A DNA stretch of 64,000 bases, taken from the NCBI RefSeq assembly GCF_910594005.1, contig NC_057827.1:6076001-6140000 (forward strand), written 5' to 3'. Each line of letters starts with the position of its first letter. Within the stretch, counting starts at the first letter, position 1. Both the position numbers and the translations under genes were made by a program. This document shows, in pieces, positions 37,515 through 49,694 of this stretch. The notes below the pieces were generated by a model. It had not been told where the DNA came from, did not search any database, and was given only the letters and a program-made list of their open reading frames with translations. Origin of the DNA: Cervus elaphus (taxonomy: Eukaryota; Chordata; Mammalia; Artiodactyla; Cervidae).

Positions 37515-37640
37515 CTTTTTTTTTTTTTTTGGCCACACCTCGAGACATGTGGGATCTTAGTTCCCCAACCAGGAATTCAGCCTGTGTCCCGTACATTGGA
37601 AGCATAGAGTCTTAACCGTGGACCGCCAGGAATGTCCCCT
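37515..37640 (-). mobile_element. CHR-type SINE, minus strand
   Basis: A T16 left edge, then 'ggccacacctcgagacatgt', 'gggatcttagttccccaacc' and 'gaccgccaggaatgtccc', the reversed CHR SINE head. Inserted in old L1. Confidence 0.85.
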
Positions 37641-38667
37641 CCCCTAGCTTTTGATTGGAAAATTTAGTCTATTTACATTAAAAATAATTGTTCATAAGTT
37701 TGAACTTATTATTGCCATTTTGTTCATTGTTTTCTGGCTGTTTTGTAGTTCCTTTATTCCTTTCCCCTTGTCTTGGTCTGTTTCTTTGTGATTTGATAGT
37801 TTTTTGTAGTATAGTATTCTTTGATTCCTTTCTCTTTATCTTTTGTGTATTTAGTATAGTCTTTTGTGGTAACCATGAAGTTTATATGAAATATCTTCTA
37901 TGTACAACAGTTTACTGTAAGTTGATAATATCTTCAAATGCCTACTCCTTCATGATATGTTTTTGATGTCACAGTTTGCATCTTTTTACATTGTGAATCT
38001 AATAACAAATTATTTTATTATACTTGCTTTAATGTTCTGTTCTTTAACCTTTCTTCTAAAGTTAAAAGTGATTTACCCATTACCGTTGAAACATTAGAGT
38101 AATCTGACTGAATGTTTATCTTTACTGGTGAGCTTTATACTTTCATTTGTCTTCCTTCTAATTAACATTCTTTCATTACAGCTTGAAGAATACCTTTTAA
38201 CATTTCTTGTAAGATTGATCTAGTAGTGATGAAGTCATTTAGCTTTTGTTTGCCTGAAAAACTTCTTATTTCCCATTTAATTCTGAGGAAGTAATTTGCT
38301 GAATAGTGTATTCTTGGTGGTTTTTTCCTTTCCTCAATTGGAATGTATCACTGCATACCCTTCTGCCTTTCAAGTTTTCTGCTGAAATATTTCCTGATAG
38401 TGATATGGGGTTTCTCTTGTACATAACTTGTTTTCTCATGCTGCTTTTGAGATTCTCACCTAATCTTTAGCATTGGACAATTTCATTATGTGTCTTGGTG
38501 TGATCTCTTTGAATTCTCATTTTTTCTTTCTTTTTGGGGGTGGAAGTTATTTTCTGGGATTCCTGAATGTGGATGTGCCTTTTTCCCCTAGATTAGGCAA
38601 GTTTTCAGCCATTATTTCTTTGAATAGCACTTATTCTCCTTTCTCTCGATATTCTTCTGGAACCTCT

Positions 38668-38862
38668 GTGCATGCCAAGTCGTTTCAGTCATGTCCAACT
38701 CTTTGTGACCCTGTGGACCATAGACCCCCAGGTTCCTTTGTCCGTGGGATTCTCCAGGCAAGAATACTGGAGTAGGTTGCCATTTCCTTCTCCAGGGAAT
38801 CGTCCTGACCCAAGGATTGAGCCTGCAGTGGGCAGGTTCTTTTCCACTAGTATTACCTGAGG
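38668..38862 (-). mobile_element. Bov-tA SINE, minus strand
   Basis: A reversed Bov-A body ('gtttcagtcatgtccaactc', 'gattctccaggcaagaatac') and a degraded tRNA-like head at the right end. The two open frames here are by-products. Confidence 0.9.
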
Positions 38863-39295
38863 CCTCTATAACCCATACAGTTTGCTAGTATCCCATTAGT
38901 CATTAATGCTGTTTTCACTTTTTAACTCTTTCTCTTGACTTATCTGAGTGGAAGAAGTCCACTTCACTTTTCCTGATTCTTCCTTCACTTGATCTAGTCT
39001 ACTGTTCTATTCTATCTAGTCTACTGAACTCTTCTGCTGCATTGTTTAGTTTGGTTGTATTCTTTGGCTCTTTGATTTCTGTGTGGTACTTGTAAAAATT
39101 CTCCTGTGTCTTAGTTAAAATTCTTATTTTGTTCATACTGTAGTTTTTGGTAAGCATCTTTATGATCGTTGTTTTGAACTCTCTCAGGAAAATAACTTAT
39201 CTTCATTTATAGTAAGATCTGTTTCTAGTTTATATTGTTCTTTTATTTCAAGTGTTTTCCTGTGTCTCTTCATTTTTCTTGACTCTATGTTGTTT

Positions 39296-39413
39296 CTGTG
39301 CCCCACTCCAGTATTCTTGCCTGGAGAACCCCATGGGCAGAGAAGCCTGAAGGGCTGCAGTCCATGGGGTCGCAAAGAGTCAGACACAACTGAGCGAATA
39401 AACCACCACCACC
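39296..39413 (+). mobile_element. 5'-truncated Bov-A SINE
   Basis: Starts within the Bov-A body ('ccccactccagtattcttgc') and ends in an ACC-rich tail. The duplication atgttgttt flanks it at 39,287-39,295 and 39,414-39,422. Confidence 0.92.
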
Positions 39414-39431
39414 ATGTTGTTTTGGCTATTT

Positions 39432-39640
39432 GGGTTTGTTTGTTGTTGTTGTTGTTGTTGTTTTCATATAAATTTTAAAATTATTTGTTGTAGTTCTACA
39501 AAAAAAAAATCCCATTGATATTTAGATAGGAATTGCATTATATCTGCAGATTGCCTTGAGTACTGTGGTCATTTTAATGATATTAATTCTTCTAATCCAA
39601 GAATGCAGTGTTATCTTTCTGTCTTTAACAGTATGCAATA
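39432..39640 (-). mobile_element. Old L1 ORF2 fragment
   Basis: After a (GTT)n run at 39,437-39,462, 'taggaattgcattatatctg' and 'attaattcttctaatccaag' match the reversed distal ORF2 of old L1 elements. No open frame. Confidence 0.6.
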
Positions 39641-39987
39641 AAACCCTTTCAGGGAAAGGTTGGGAGATGAGTGACTTTGCGTACTGCTTTTGCACTGAGC
39701 CTAGGGGAAAGCCAGCTAGGAATTGCCCCCTTGTTTTCTACAGTCTATGGAATTTGTGAATGGAACCCCCTTTAGCTATAGAACTGATGGTCTTGAGACC
39801 CATTTCTTGAGTAGAACTTATAAAATCTTGCATACAGGCATGTGTACAAGGTCTTTCCAGAGAGATACTAGGAACTTAGATCCCTGTGGAGTGGGGAGGA
39901 GTGGTTTCCACTTCCACATTCTCTGAGAGGATCACAGCCAGCCCCTAGTACTTGCTAACTTAGCAGACTAACCTTCAGGCAGCGGCT
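39641..39987. other. Unassigned short stretch
   Basis: Nothing recognisable beyond the old L1 remnant on its left. Confidence 0.35.
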
Positions 39988-39998
39988 TTTAAAGTAAG

Positions 39999-40123
39999 TG
40001 TTAGTGTTGGTCACTCAGTCGTGCCCGACTCTTTGTGACCCCATATACTTCAGCCTACCAGGCTCTTCTGTCCATGGGATTTTCCAGGTAAGATCCCCTG
40101 GAAAACGAAATGGCAACCCACTC
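39999..40123 (-). mobile_element. Short Bov-A SINE, minus strand
   Basis: A reversed Bov-A body ('cactcagtcgtgcccgactc'). An 11-bp duplication with one mismatch flanks it (tttaaagtaag at 39,988-39,998, tttaaagcaag at 40,124-40,134). An internal deletion joins the 5' and 3' parts. Confidence 0.88.
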
Positions 40124-40335
40124 TTTAAAGCAAGCAGATACTCTTTCAGGAGAAAACTGAAATGTGCAATTTTGTTCCCTCTGTGTTGATTGCTGGGATG
40201 ATAGCCTTGGTGAGTGCTTGCACGCTTGTTAAGAAATGTTTCTTTATTTGTTATACTGTTTTGTCTCATTTACACAAGCTCCATTGGTTTTTTGAGCAAG
40301 GGATTTTGTGAATTCGTCCCTCTTGTGAGTCTTAA

Positions 40336-40436
40336 CTCACAAGACTGATTCCTTTAGGATGGACTGGTTGGATCTCCTTGCAGTTCAAGGGACTCTCAGG
40401 AGCCTTCTCCAACACCACTTTTGCTAGATCAGCCCT
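40336..40436 (-). mobile_element. BovB fragment
   Basis: 'ggatggactggttggatctc' and 'ttctccaacaccac' are the reversed C-terminal coding part of BovB. The ~100-bp piece has no 3' end and may be a relic of a larger rearranged copy. Confidence 0.8.
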
Positions 40437-40797
40437 TTGATTTTCAGGGAGAAGCTAGAAGTTGGGACTTCTCTCCTGATGGTAAGGCACTATGCTGAGG
40501 GTGGGGTTGATGCCAAGAATGTGTAAGGAAATAGCCTGTCTTACCTGTTTTGATGTATTTTCTCATTTGTCCTACTTTCTGAAAGTTTCCGAGTATTTCT
40601 GAGTAAATTGCTCTGTGTGTAGCTGTACATTTTGTGTGTCTGTATGAGGAGGGGAGCTCAGGCACCTCCTTTGTCACCATCCTTTTGCTTCTGAATTTCT
40701 AAAGTTCTGGATCTTTTCAGTCAAAATTTTTACCTTTGCTTTAATATTGTTTTTGAAATGTGACATACTTAATAATAATTTAATCTTAGCCTTGGAT

Positions 40798-41484
40798 AAG
40801 CAGTTCAGTCGCTCAGTCATGTTTGACTTTGCAACCCCAGGGACCACAGCACGTCAGGCCTCCCTGTCCATCACCAACTCCCGGAGGTTGCTCAAACTCA
40901 TGTCCATTGAGTCAGTGATGCCATCCAACCATCTCATCCCCTGTTGTCCCCTTCTCCTCCTGCCTTCAATCTTTCCCGCATCAGGGTCTTTTCCAGTGAA
41001 TCAGTTCTTTGCATGAGGTGGCCAAAGTATTGGAGATTCAGCTTCAGCATCAGTCCTTCCAATGAACATTCAGGACTGATTTCCTTTAGGATGGACTGGT
41101 TTGATCTCCTTGCAGTCCAAGGGATTCTCAACACCACAGTTGAAAAGCATCAATTCTTCAGCGCTCAACTTTCATTATAGTCCAACTCTCACATGCATAC
41201 GTGACTACTGGAAAAACCATAGCTTTAACTAGACAGACCTTTGTTGGCAAAGTAATGTCTTTGTTTTTTAATATGCTGTCTAGGTTTGTCATAGCTTTTC
41301 TTCCAGGGAGCAAGTGTCTTTTAATCATGGCTACAGTCATTACTGGCAGTGATTTTGGAGCCCCACAAAATAGTCTCTCACTATTTCAGTTGTTTCCCCA
41401 TCATTTGCCATGAAGTGATGCAACCAGATGCCATGATCTTAGTTTTTTGAATGTTGAGTTTTAAGCCAACTTTTTCACTCTCCT
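40798..41484 (-). mobile_element. BovB LINE, 5'-truncated
   Basis: The 3' end lies at 40,798 ('cagttcagtcgctcagtcat'). Minus frames at 40,934-41,137 and 41,158-41,340 code for the extreme C-terminal part of the BovB polyprotein. They are separated by a frameshift. The RT core is absent. Confidence 0.9.
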
Positions 41485-41785
41485 TGGATAAGATGTCCCA
41501 TAGTAATGATGGTAAAAATATTTTTCTCTGCCAAACTTTTTCCTGTGGTGTTGAAACAGTATTCTAGGGTTGCATTTGAAACTTGTGCTGACTTTTGCAA
41601 ATTAGGATTCGTAACTCTAAAAGTGAACTTAGTTAAGATTGTACATTGTGGAAAATCAAAGAAACTTTTATTAGCTACACAAATTTCTTTAGCTATACTA
41701 ATATGTGTAGCTGTTTCCTTTTATTCTTCAAAGGTATTTTATTGTGTGGATTTCTAATTTTCATTATGATCAATGAATATATTCT
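41485..41785. other. Unassigned AT-rich stretch
   Basis: An 83-codon frame (41,506-41,757) with no recognisable motif. No clear repeat. Confidence 0.35.
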
Positions 41786-43060
41786 ATATCAGTTGAGTTA
41801 TTTTAAATATCTTTGGCCTGATACATGCTTTATCTTGGTGAATATGCCGTAGACACTTTTAAAAAGTGCATTTATTCTGAAGTTGTTGGCTGTAGTGTTT
41901 TATAAATGTCCATTGGGTTTAAGTGATTGGTAGTATTGTTCATATGGTCTGTGATTGATATTGTGCTTTATTCTGTAAATTACTGAAAAGATAGAGTTTA
42001 AAGTCACCAAGTATGATTGGATTTGTCTGTTACTCCCCTTTATTTCTGTCAGTTTCATTTCAGGTAATTTGTAACTTTATTAGTCATACAAACTTTTGTA
42101 ATTATTATGTCTTCTTTATAAATTGACCCTCATATTTTGAAATGTCTCTATTTTTGGTAATAAACAGACATGATGTTTACATTATTGAAAATTAATATAA
42201 CTGCTCTAGCTTTCTTTTGCTTTCTGTTAAGATGGTGTTATCTTTTTATCTTTTCAACCTATAACTTTATGTGTAAAATAGTGTCATTAAATGGTGTATA
42301 GTTGTATAGTATGTTTTAACCATTCATGGAGTGTTTATTCAATGTTCATTTAATATAATTATTGAAGAAGTAGATTTAAGTCCACCTCTTTTATTGTTTC
42401 TTTAAGTGTGTACTCCTTATCAGTATCTATCTTCTGCTTTCTATTCTTCTGTCTGTTCTTCTCTGCCTTCCTTTTAATTTTTTTTCAGAATTCCTTTTTC
42501 CTTTACCATTTTAGCTATACTTTTTTTTGTAATTTTTAGTGGTTTTCTAGGGAATACTACATATATTTGTTTTAGCCTTTTAAGACTATTAAATCATTTC
42601 CCATAAAAAGAAGACTCTTGGAAATATACGTACCTATTTACCTAGTCTTTGCCCCTTGTATGCTAGGGTTGCCATATATATTACAAGTGATATAGACAAT
42701 GGAATAGTTGTTTTAAATAGGCATATTTATTTTTAAGAATTTAAGAGGGGAACTTTCATAATTACCTGTATATTAACCAGTTTTACCTATATATTAACCA
42801 GTTTTACCTATATATTAACCAGTTTTAATCCTTTTCATTCTGTTTTTAATATCCATGTCTACTTCAGTTATCATTATTTATCTTCCCAAAGAACTTTCTT
42901 TAGCACCAGTACTAGTGATAATTTTTCTTAGTTTTCTTTTATCTGTGTCTCCTTTTTAGTCCTTTTTATTGAGGAATATAGTTACTTAATATAGAATTAT
43001 GATTTTACTCCCCTGCCTAGTACTTTAAAGATAATATTCCATAGCTTTCTGGGCTTCATT
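41786..43060 (-). mobile_element. Ancient L1 ORF2 region
   Basis: 'ctttatcttggtgaatatgc', 'ataaatgtccattgggttta', 'tagagtttaaagtcaccaag' and 'aatgtctctatttttggtaa' follow the reversed ORF2 order of old L1s. Strongly decayed. It holds a three-copy 21-bp minisatellite at 42,760-42,822. Confidence 0.65.
42760..42822. repeat. 21-bp minisatellite, three copies
   Basis: The unit ttttacctatatattaacca plus a G occurs three times head to tail. The first copy has three changes and the other two are identical. Confidence 0.9.
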
Positions 43061-44430
43061 GAAATAAAAAACATTTGGGAGTAGTTAGTATAGAAAATAA
43101 TTGAAGCAAAAGTTTAGGCTAGCAAAGTAGGATGTAATTGGTACTTTTCAAAGGATACTTTTGAAGAGTTCTTAACTAAACAGCTTGTTTTATGTGTGTC
43201 CTTTGACAGTTTTGAATAAATGAGCTTCTTTTGACAGGGGTTGGTTTTATTTATATTGTTTTCTTATCCAGAAAGTCATACAGAAAATAATTATTCTATA
43301 TTTTTAATGGCTAAGTTTGTTTTTGTGATATTTACAATAAATTAAGTTAGAGAGTAAATGAATGACTTTATTAGAGAGGAAAAGCAGAAGTAAAAAGATG
43401 GGAGTATATTGATGTTAGAAATATTTCATTTAATTAATTCATAATATTACCATTGGTCAAGACATAGAAACATGGAATATTTTGTGAATTTTGTTGTCTT
43501 ATAAACATTTGATATGAGTTCTCTTAACACAGAATTGATTCATCTCTTGAAATAACATTTCTTTATTGAAGATAAATGGGAAATATACTTACAACCTCTG
43601 AATTTAGGGAATATGAAATTAACCTTCCAAATGTATGTGTTTGATTTGAATGGCATATTTTTTCACTTTTACATAATTGTCTCATGTCAACTCCCATGAC
43701 AGTCATACAGGAGAGAGGAAACTGTTGTAGTTTTTGCATTGTTTCTAAAACATACTACCATCCTTGATCTTATGAGAAATTTAGAAATAATATTCAATGG
43801 ACATGGAAGATAAATAAGTTTCTGTTGAAACAGAAGTGCTTAGTTTTGAGAAACACTGTAGTGTTGTAATGTCTTATGTTAGTGATTCTCAAGTTCTACC
43901 CCATTTTACTCTATCATAAATCTGTCACCTATCTGTAGATCTATCATCTATCACTTTATCTTCCATAATTTATGTGTGTCTCTATCATCTGTCTAGCTTA
44001 TTAATATATGTTATCATTCAAATTCCATCACTCCTCATCTTTCTTTTGTGTATCATATATCCATCTATCCTGCTATTAGATATAATAGGAAGAAGAGCAT
44101 GGCAATGGAAAAACAAGGGCTTCACCTCCCATGTGAAAGGATAGTGATGACAGTGGTCTCTGAGGTGATGACGTATAAGAAGAAAACAAGAGAGCATGAG
44201 GATGGAGGGCCATTAAAACAGGGACTCATCTAGCAGGGACTCTTGACTTATTACTACACTCAAATTTGGAAGATCAGAGTAGAGCTACCTCCATTCTGTG
44301 CCAACTTTCATGAGAAAATTTAGTCTAAATATGGTAACTGCCTTCTCAGTCAACTTATGCTCCAACGTCTTAAAACTTAAGTTTTAATTATATGAAGTTT
44401 CTACCTCAATCTACATTAAGGTAGACCATG
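43061..44430. other. AT-rich non-coding stretch
   Basis: An L2-like scrap may lie at 43,216-43,370. A decayed TCTA/ATCT tract spans about 43,915-44,070. At 44,150-44,172 two GTGATGA words flank a CTGA, but no terminal D box follows, so I do not call a snoRNA. No gene is seen. Confidence 0.35.
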
Positions 44431-44432
44431 GA

Positions 44433-44633
44433 TTGGGAAGCCTTTTCTGTAAAGGGTGAAGTAGCAAGCAGTTTCAGTTTTGTAGGATGTATGGTACCTG
44501 TTGCAGCTGATCTGCTCTGCTCTTGCGGTGTAAAAGCAGCCACAGTATGTAACTGAATGAGTGTGGCTGTGTTTCGGTAAAACCTTGTTTACCACAGCAG
44601 GCTTTGGGCTTCAGTACCACATCCTGAACTAGA
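44433..44633. mobile_element. Old hAT-type MITE remnant
   Basis: 'ttttctgtaaagggtgaag', 'gtgtaaaagcagccacagta' and 'tgagtgtggctgtgtttcgg' match a common mammalian non-autonomous hAT family ('tttctgtaaagggcc...gtggctgtgttcc'). Its right end is interrupted by a Bov-tA SINE. Family name not assigned. Confidence 0.65.
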
Positions 44634-44793
44634 AGTGAAGTGAAGTGAAGTGAAGTCGCTTAGTCGTGTCCGACTCTTTGCGACCCCGTGGACTGTAGGC
44701 TCCTCCGTCCATGGGATTCTCCAGGCGAGAATACTGGAGTGGGTTGCCAGTTCCTTCTCCAGGGGATCTTCCCGACCCAGGGATTGAACCCAC
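44634..44793 (-). mobile_element. Bov-tA SINE, minus strand
   Basis: Opens with a (GTGAA)n simple repeat, then a reversed Bov-A body and part of the tRNA-like head. The 7-bp duplication aactaga flanks it at 44,627-44,633 and 44,794-44,800. Confidence 0.92.
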
Positions 44794-44800
44794 AACTAGA

Positions 44801-45647
44801 GCATTGGCTAAACCAGAACCTGGAAAATAATCAGATTAACCTCAGTACATGGTAAACGTATCTGAAAATTATTTTTCCACTTTACTTTCATGAAAATTAT
44901 TATTAATAACTCTGCTAAATCTCATTCACAAGAGAGTGCTCTAAGTGAATACTATGTGCCATCATAACCTAAGCAGTGTAAAACCAATGTGAGTGACTGG
45001 AGTGATATGAACCCCTTTCCAGTTATAACCAATAAATTAAATTTAAATTTAGCATATTTTTCCCATAAGTTCCCAAGGATTGTGACCAAAATCTTACCTG
45101 CCTTCTTTTCCTCTTCAGTACATTTCAGGTCAAAATATTGTCACTCAATTCCTTGGTGGTATCCAGTCTCCATAGGCTTTGACTTCAGTCTATTTTGACT
45201 TCATCTGAGCAGTTTTTGTAATTGTTTCAGCATCTCATAATAGGATTTGTATGTTCCAAAGCTATCATGTAATCTAGTTGATAAAAATATGAAAGATTCA
45301 ACAGTATAAATAACTAAATCAACACAATCTTTAATCCAATTAAACTGTGTTTTCCGAATTTTCTCCATGTTGTCTACACTGGAGGGTTTAGAGGAGAGAA
45401 GGAATATCTAAAACCTGCTAGCTTAAATTTGGGCTATTACTTTTTCTGCAGTCATTTGAAAATGTACCTTTATGTTTACTTGAAATTTATATTACCAGGT
45501 TAGTGTTAATATTCTATTAAAGGCTCACCCAAATCAATTAGAAAAAGATAAGTATTCCAGTACAAAAGTAGGAATACATATAAATAAACAAATCAGAGAA
45601 GGAAAGTTCTGTGAATGGCCAAGAACACATAAAAATATACTCAACCA
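44801..45647. other. AT-rich non-coding stretch
   Basis: No gene or recognisable repeat is seen. Confidence 0.4.
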
Positions 45648-45724
45648 GGCTGCCGCACAAGCCCTCTGCAATGGCCCACAGTCTGTGGAGTGTGTTTGTT
45701 TCTGGATAAATCTACTTCTTACCT
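45648..45724 (+). mobile_element. Possible ruminant LTR 3' fragment
   Basis: 'ggctgccgcacaagccctct', 'cagtctgtggagtgtgtttg' and 'ataaatctacttctta' resemble the 3' part of a ruminant endogenous-retrovirus LTR. Only about 75 bp is present. No internal retroviral sequence is seen nearby. Confidence 0.35.
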
Positions 45725-46564
45725 AAAAAAAAAACAACACTCAACCATATCAATCTTGTAATGAAATAACTAAATATATACTGAATAATTATCAATTGTT
45801 ATAAATATATAATTAATATTTGTGTGTGTCTTTAAACGTAGTCACAAGCACACAAATAAATCAGCAGTTACTTTTTTCACCTATTAGATTAATGGTACAT
45901 TTATTAGCAAAGTATGGGGAATTTGGAACTCTTTGTGTGTTAGTCTGTTCAAAAGACAGTGAAAAATATGTATTAGATGGAAATTAGCACAGTTTGACAA
46001 ACAATTTTATATTTAGAAATTTACCTATAGGATATAATAGGGAGTGTTCAAATGTGTATGTAAACTCAAGGGTACTCATTACAGCCTTAATTATACTTGT
46101 AAAATTATAAGTAATCTGTTTATCAAATCATAATGCTAGGGAAATTAATAATGCACTTATCCAATTGTATTTAGAATGTTGAAATTAATTGACATGAAAA
46201 TCTAGGTTTTTCAAAAGTTGGCCATTAGTTCCTGAGTATCAACTATGTTTGAAACATTAATGTTGTATTTCATTCATGTTAAATGAAATATGTATGTGCT
46301 CATTTGGATATGGTCAATAAACTAATCTTATAGGAAGACTGTTCAAAAACCATTGATGGTGAGTTTGGATCATTATTTTACTATGGTGTATGTGTGTGTG
46401 TGATGTGTAGTCTCAAATTTATGTATTTCAATTATATATAGCATTTATTGAATTCTTAGTATTTGTTCCACATGCTGAAATAAACACTTTTTCATGGATT
46501 ATCTCATTTAAAACTAATAATAACCATACAGTATAGGATATTCATTCCTTTTTTAAGATAAGAT
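45725..46564. other. AT-rich non-coding stretch
   Basis: No gene or recognisable repeat beyond a short (TG)n run near 46,390. Confidence 0.4.
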
Positions 46565-46571
46565 AGAGGCT

Positions 46572-46639
46572 GGTGGGCTGCCGTCTGTGGGGTCGCACAG
46601 AGTTGGACACGACTGAAGCGACTTAGCAGCAGCAGCAGC
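46572..46639 (+). mobile_element. BOV-A2 3' end, severely truncated
   Basis: Only the last 68 bp of the SINE with its (AGC)n tail ('ggtgggctgccgtctgtggg'). The duplication agaggct flanks it at 46,565-46,571 and 46,640-46,646, proving an independent 5'-truncated insertion. Confidence 0.9.
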
Positions 46640-46646
46640 AGAGGCT

Positions 46647-48019
46647 TGTTAGAAACTAAATTTGATTGTGCAGTTCATTCTGTTATTCACAACTTAAGGA
46701 AAAAAAACACAATCAGTGTCACAGCCTTTGGAAGACGAAAATAATACTTATATTTTGCTATATCTCCTCTTGTTTGGGGGGAAAGATACACATTTTTGAG
46801 GTCGACTTTATTTTCTGTGTTGTTAAGGTCAGAGCCATGAGAATTCTCAAGTAAGTGTTGAGATACTGCAGCAACAGAAGAAAAAGACGTATAGGACATT
46901 GGTTTGTTGGAAATTCTGTGGTATAAATTTACAAATTGTAGATTGACTTGTTGAAATAAGGGGTGCCAGTGCTTAGGACATGAGGCAGTGTTCCTTGGAA
47001 AATTATTTCATAGAGACTGGGATGTCATGGGGGCACAAATCGAAGTCCAAAAAGAAATGGCCAATGAGAAGAGTATCACTAAATGGAAGAAATCAACTTT
47101 GTCGCAGAATTGATGACAGGTAACACCAAGAGAAATACTATAAATAGCAGGGAAAGGACCAGTGAGGATCTTGGAGTTGAAGGTACAATCCCTAACTGCT
47201 ATAGATTCAAGTGTCATAATGTTCTAATGAAATATTTTTCAAATTGTACTTTATGACCATATGGTGTAGATTATAAACTATCTACTTCATATGAATATGT
47301 AGATATGAAACTATCTACTTCATATGAATATGTAATCAATTCATTTTTCTCCAGTTATGTGTATTCATTCCAACCCATTTTTAAAGACAGTACCTTGTGT
47401 CTTACAAGTACCATTCATTAGTAATTCAGAGCTAATAGCTAAACTTGTTGGCCAGAATGATAAGCAGAGTGCATTATGACATGTTTTGCCTGACTGTGCC
47501 ATAGCAGTGGCGAAAGTACAGTTAAAAAATTGGATAGTTTATAGCAAGAAATATGTATTATGCTATTCCAAAGTTTGCCTTCTTATTTTCTGGTATCTTG
47601 AGGGGAAATGAACCTGTATAAGATATTCACAGTTGAGGCCCTGGAACAGAGAATACTGAAGGAAAAAGCAGTCATAGTTAAGTAAGGCTGCATCTGCCAT
47701 GGAAGACTGCTGGACACAGAGCTGCTCAGCCTCTGGTTTTGACTGATGCAATTTGGGGATGTTTGAATATGGTAAATCTCTTTAAGGATAATAAAACTAA
47801 TGGTAAAGTGTTTATAATATTACTAAACTAATATGTGAATGAGTGAATGAATTAATAGGGTCAAAAGTAAAATACTACAGAAAGTTGTGATAAACATATA
47901 AGAATGACAGGATATAAAAACTCAACATTTGGCAATAATCACAATAATTGTTTTAGCCAGGAAAATCAAAAGATGCCAAAACTTCCTGCAGAAAATTTGA
48001 GGGGAAATGATACATTTTT
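46647..48019. other. AT-rich non-coding stretch
   Basis: No gene is seen. It contains a 33-bp tandem duplication at 47,275-47,334. Confidence 0.4.
47275..47334. repeat. 33-bp tandem duplication
   Basis: The segment starting aaactatctacttcatatga is repeated 33 bp downstream with identity over 27 bp. Confidence 0.9.
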
Positions 48020-48515
48020 AAATATTTTTAAAATTATTTATTTTATTGAAGTATAGTTGATTTATAATTATAAGACTTTTAAGTCTGAAGTTTGATCAAA
48101 ATGATAGTATAAAACAATATGTAGGGGAGAATATCTTGAAGCACATGGTTTCAGGTGTACATGCTCAGGAAATATGGAAGTGTGGAATAAGAGCATGAAT
48201 GCTTTGATACCAGTGGGTCTTATCTGCATTTGAACCATTTATAATAGAATGTGTTTTTACTCACAGTTCTTCACTTAGCACGATTTTTCAAAGTTCAGCC
48301 ATGTTATAGCATGGATTGGAACTCCATTTCTTTTTATGGGTGAGTAATACCCCATTTATAGATCACATTTTGCTTGCTTATTCATTCATCAGTTTATGGC
48401 TTTCTGCTAACTTATTTCTGTTCTTTGGCTGTTTTGAATAATCTTGCTATAAATATTTATGTGGAGATTTTTGTGTATATGTATATTTTTAGTTCTTTTA
48501 GGGAAAAGAATATGA
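48020..48515 (-). mobile_element. Old L1 3' fragment, diverged
   Basis: 'ttattgaagtatagttgatt' and then 'cattcatcagtttatggc' to 'gaataatcttgctataaata' follow the reversed 3' part of ancient L1s. Limits approximate. Confidence 0.5.
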
Positions 48516-49379
48516 GAAGTTGTCTGACCAGGATTTTAAGATTGTACCTGCTTCATTTGAAGGTGTGCAAGTCTGCACAGTGCACATTCGGTTGAATATT
48601 GGAAGCTCTTACTGTAGAAATAAGTAAATTGAAAAACCAAAATAAACACAGTTGAAGCCCATTTCCTCATACTTGGTTCATTCAATTTGAATATATTTAG
48701 TTATTTTTATTGTGCATTTTTGCTTTTATGTTCTTTTAAATATTATGTAATCAATGTTGGTTTGCATATAAAGCATTTCATTGTCTTACAACATTAATTA
48801 TGATGGAGAAAGGGCATCTTGAGTAAGTGAATTAAATATTATTCAAGGATAGGAGGATCATTCAAATAGGTAGGAATCTGCCACAGAAATAAATTGGTTT
48901 TATTCATAATGTTCATGAAGAACTAAAATGAAAAACCTTCTCTCATTGGTTTAATAGCTGGTGTAGCCTCTAGTACTCATTTTCATCTCCAGTTTTCACA
49001 TGTAAATAAAGTGGTTTAGTAAGTTTCTAGGATTATGGATGCCTGTGTTATTTCTTGGGTATTTTCAGGATCTGTCCTTTCTCAAGGCGAATAGCAAAAG
49101 GTGTCTTTTTAAATGAATGTGTCCGGATCATGTATTTATACATTGTGAAAAATCTGAAAAAAATGAGAATCAAACTGACTGTTGTTGAATGGTACTATAT
49201 TTCTATGCTAAGCAAGTAAGGGAAGACTTTAACTTTCTCATTTTTAGTATTATTCACAGTTTGGGTAGCTTTGAATGCTACCAGTTCTGCATGTGTTCAA
49301 CATTTGATATCTAGTATCTGATTTTTTCCTAAATGGCATTCCTTTCAGTGTGTGCCTACTAACACATATATAAACTCAA
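48516..49379. other. AT-rich non-coding stretch
   Basis: No gene or recognisable repeat is seen. Confidence 0.4.
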
Positions 49380-49694
49380 AACATGAGAGTGTGGAGAGGA
49401 TACATGAACACTGGCCCAGTTTTCTGTGCTAGCATTTTTTCAATATTATATTTGTACATCTTACATGATTTTAATTTTATGTACTTTAAAATATACCGTT
49501 TGTCATGTGTACTTCTATGGGTTTTGGCAAACATATAGAATAGTATATCTAGCACCACAATCATGATGTGTGTGTAGTGGGGGGGGGGTTCCATTACCTC
49601 TAAAATCCCCTTGTGTTTTTCCTTTATAGTCAATCCCTCCTGCTTCTCAATCTCTTGTAATCACTGTTTCTATAGTTCTGCCTTTTGCTTTTGT
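49380..49694 (-). mobile_element. Old L1 3' UTR, split by BovB
   Basis: 'aaatataccgtttgtcatg', 'ggttttggcaaacatataga' and a G10 run at 49,579-49,588 followed by 'ttccattacc' match old L1 3' UTR. The continuation 'tttacagaatgacatataaa' appears at 52,412-52,475, beyond the BovB copy. Confidence 0.6.

Larger units (their letters stand above)
36838..39295 (-). mobile_element. Old L1M, ORF2 to ORF1 region
   Basis: Reversed L1 phrases ('ttgagagtgggatattgaag', 'tattgctgtgtaattttccc', 'gtctgttttgtatgatatga') run through the ORF2 5' half into the ORF1-ORF2 region. It is broken by SINEs at 36,975, 37,515 and 38,668. The reading frame is lost. Confidence 0.75.

Noticed and set aside
31990..43370. Recurring 'atgagctcct..ttgacaggg' motif at 32.0, 33.7 and 43.2 kb as possible paralogous host exons
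   Set aside because: The motif and the closing 'gaatgaa' fit the 3' end of the ancient L2 LINE better than a locus-specific duplication.
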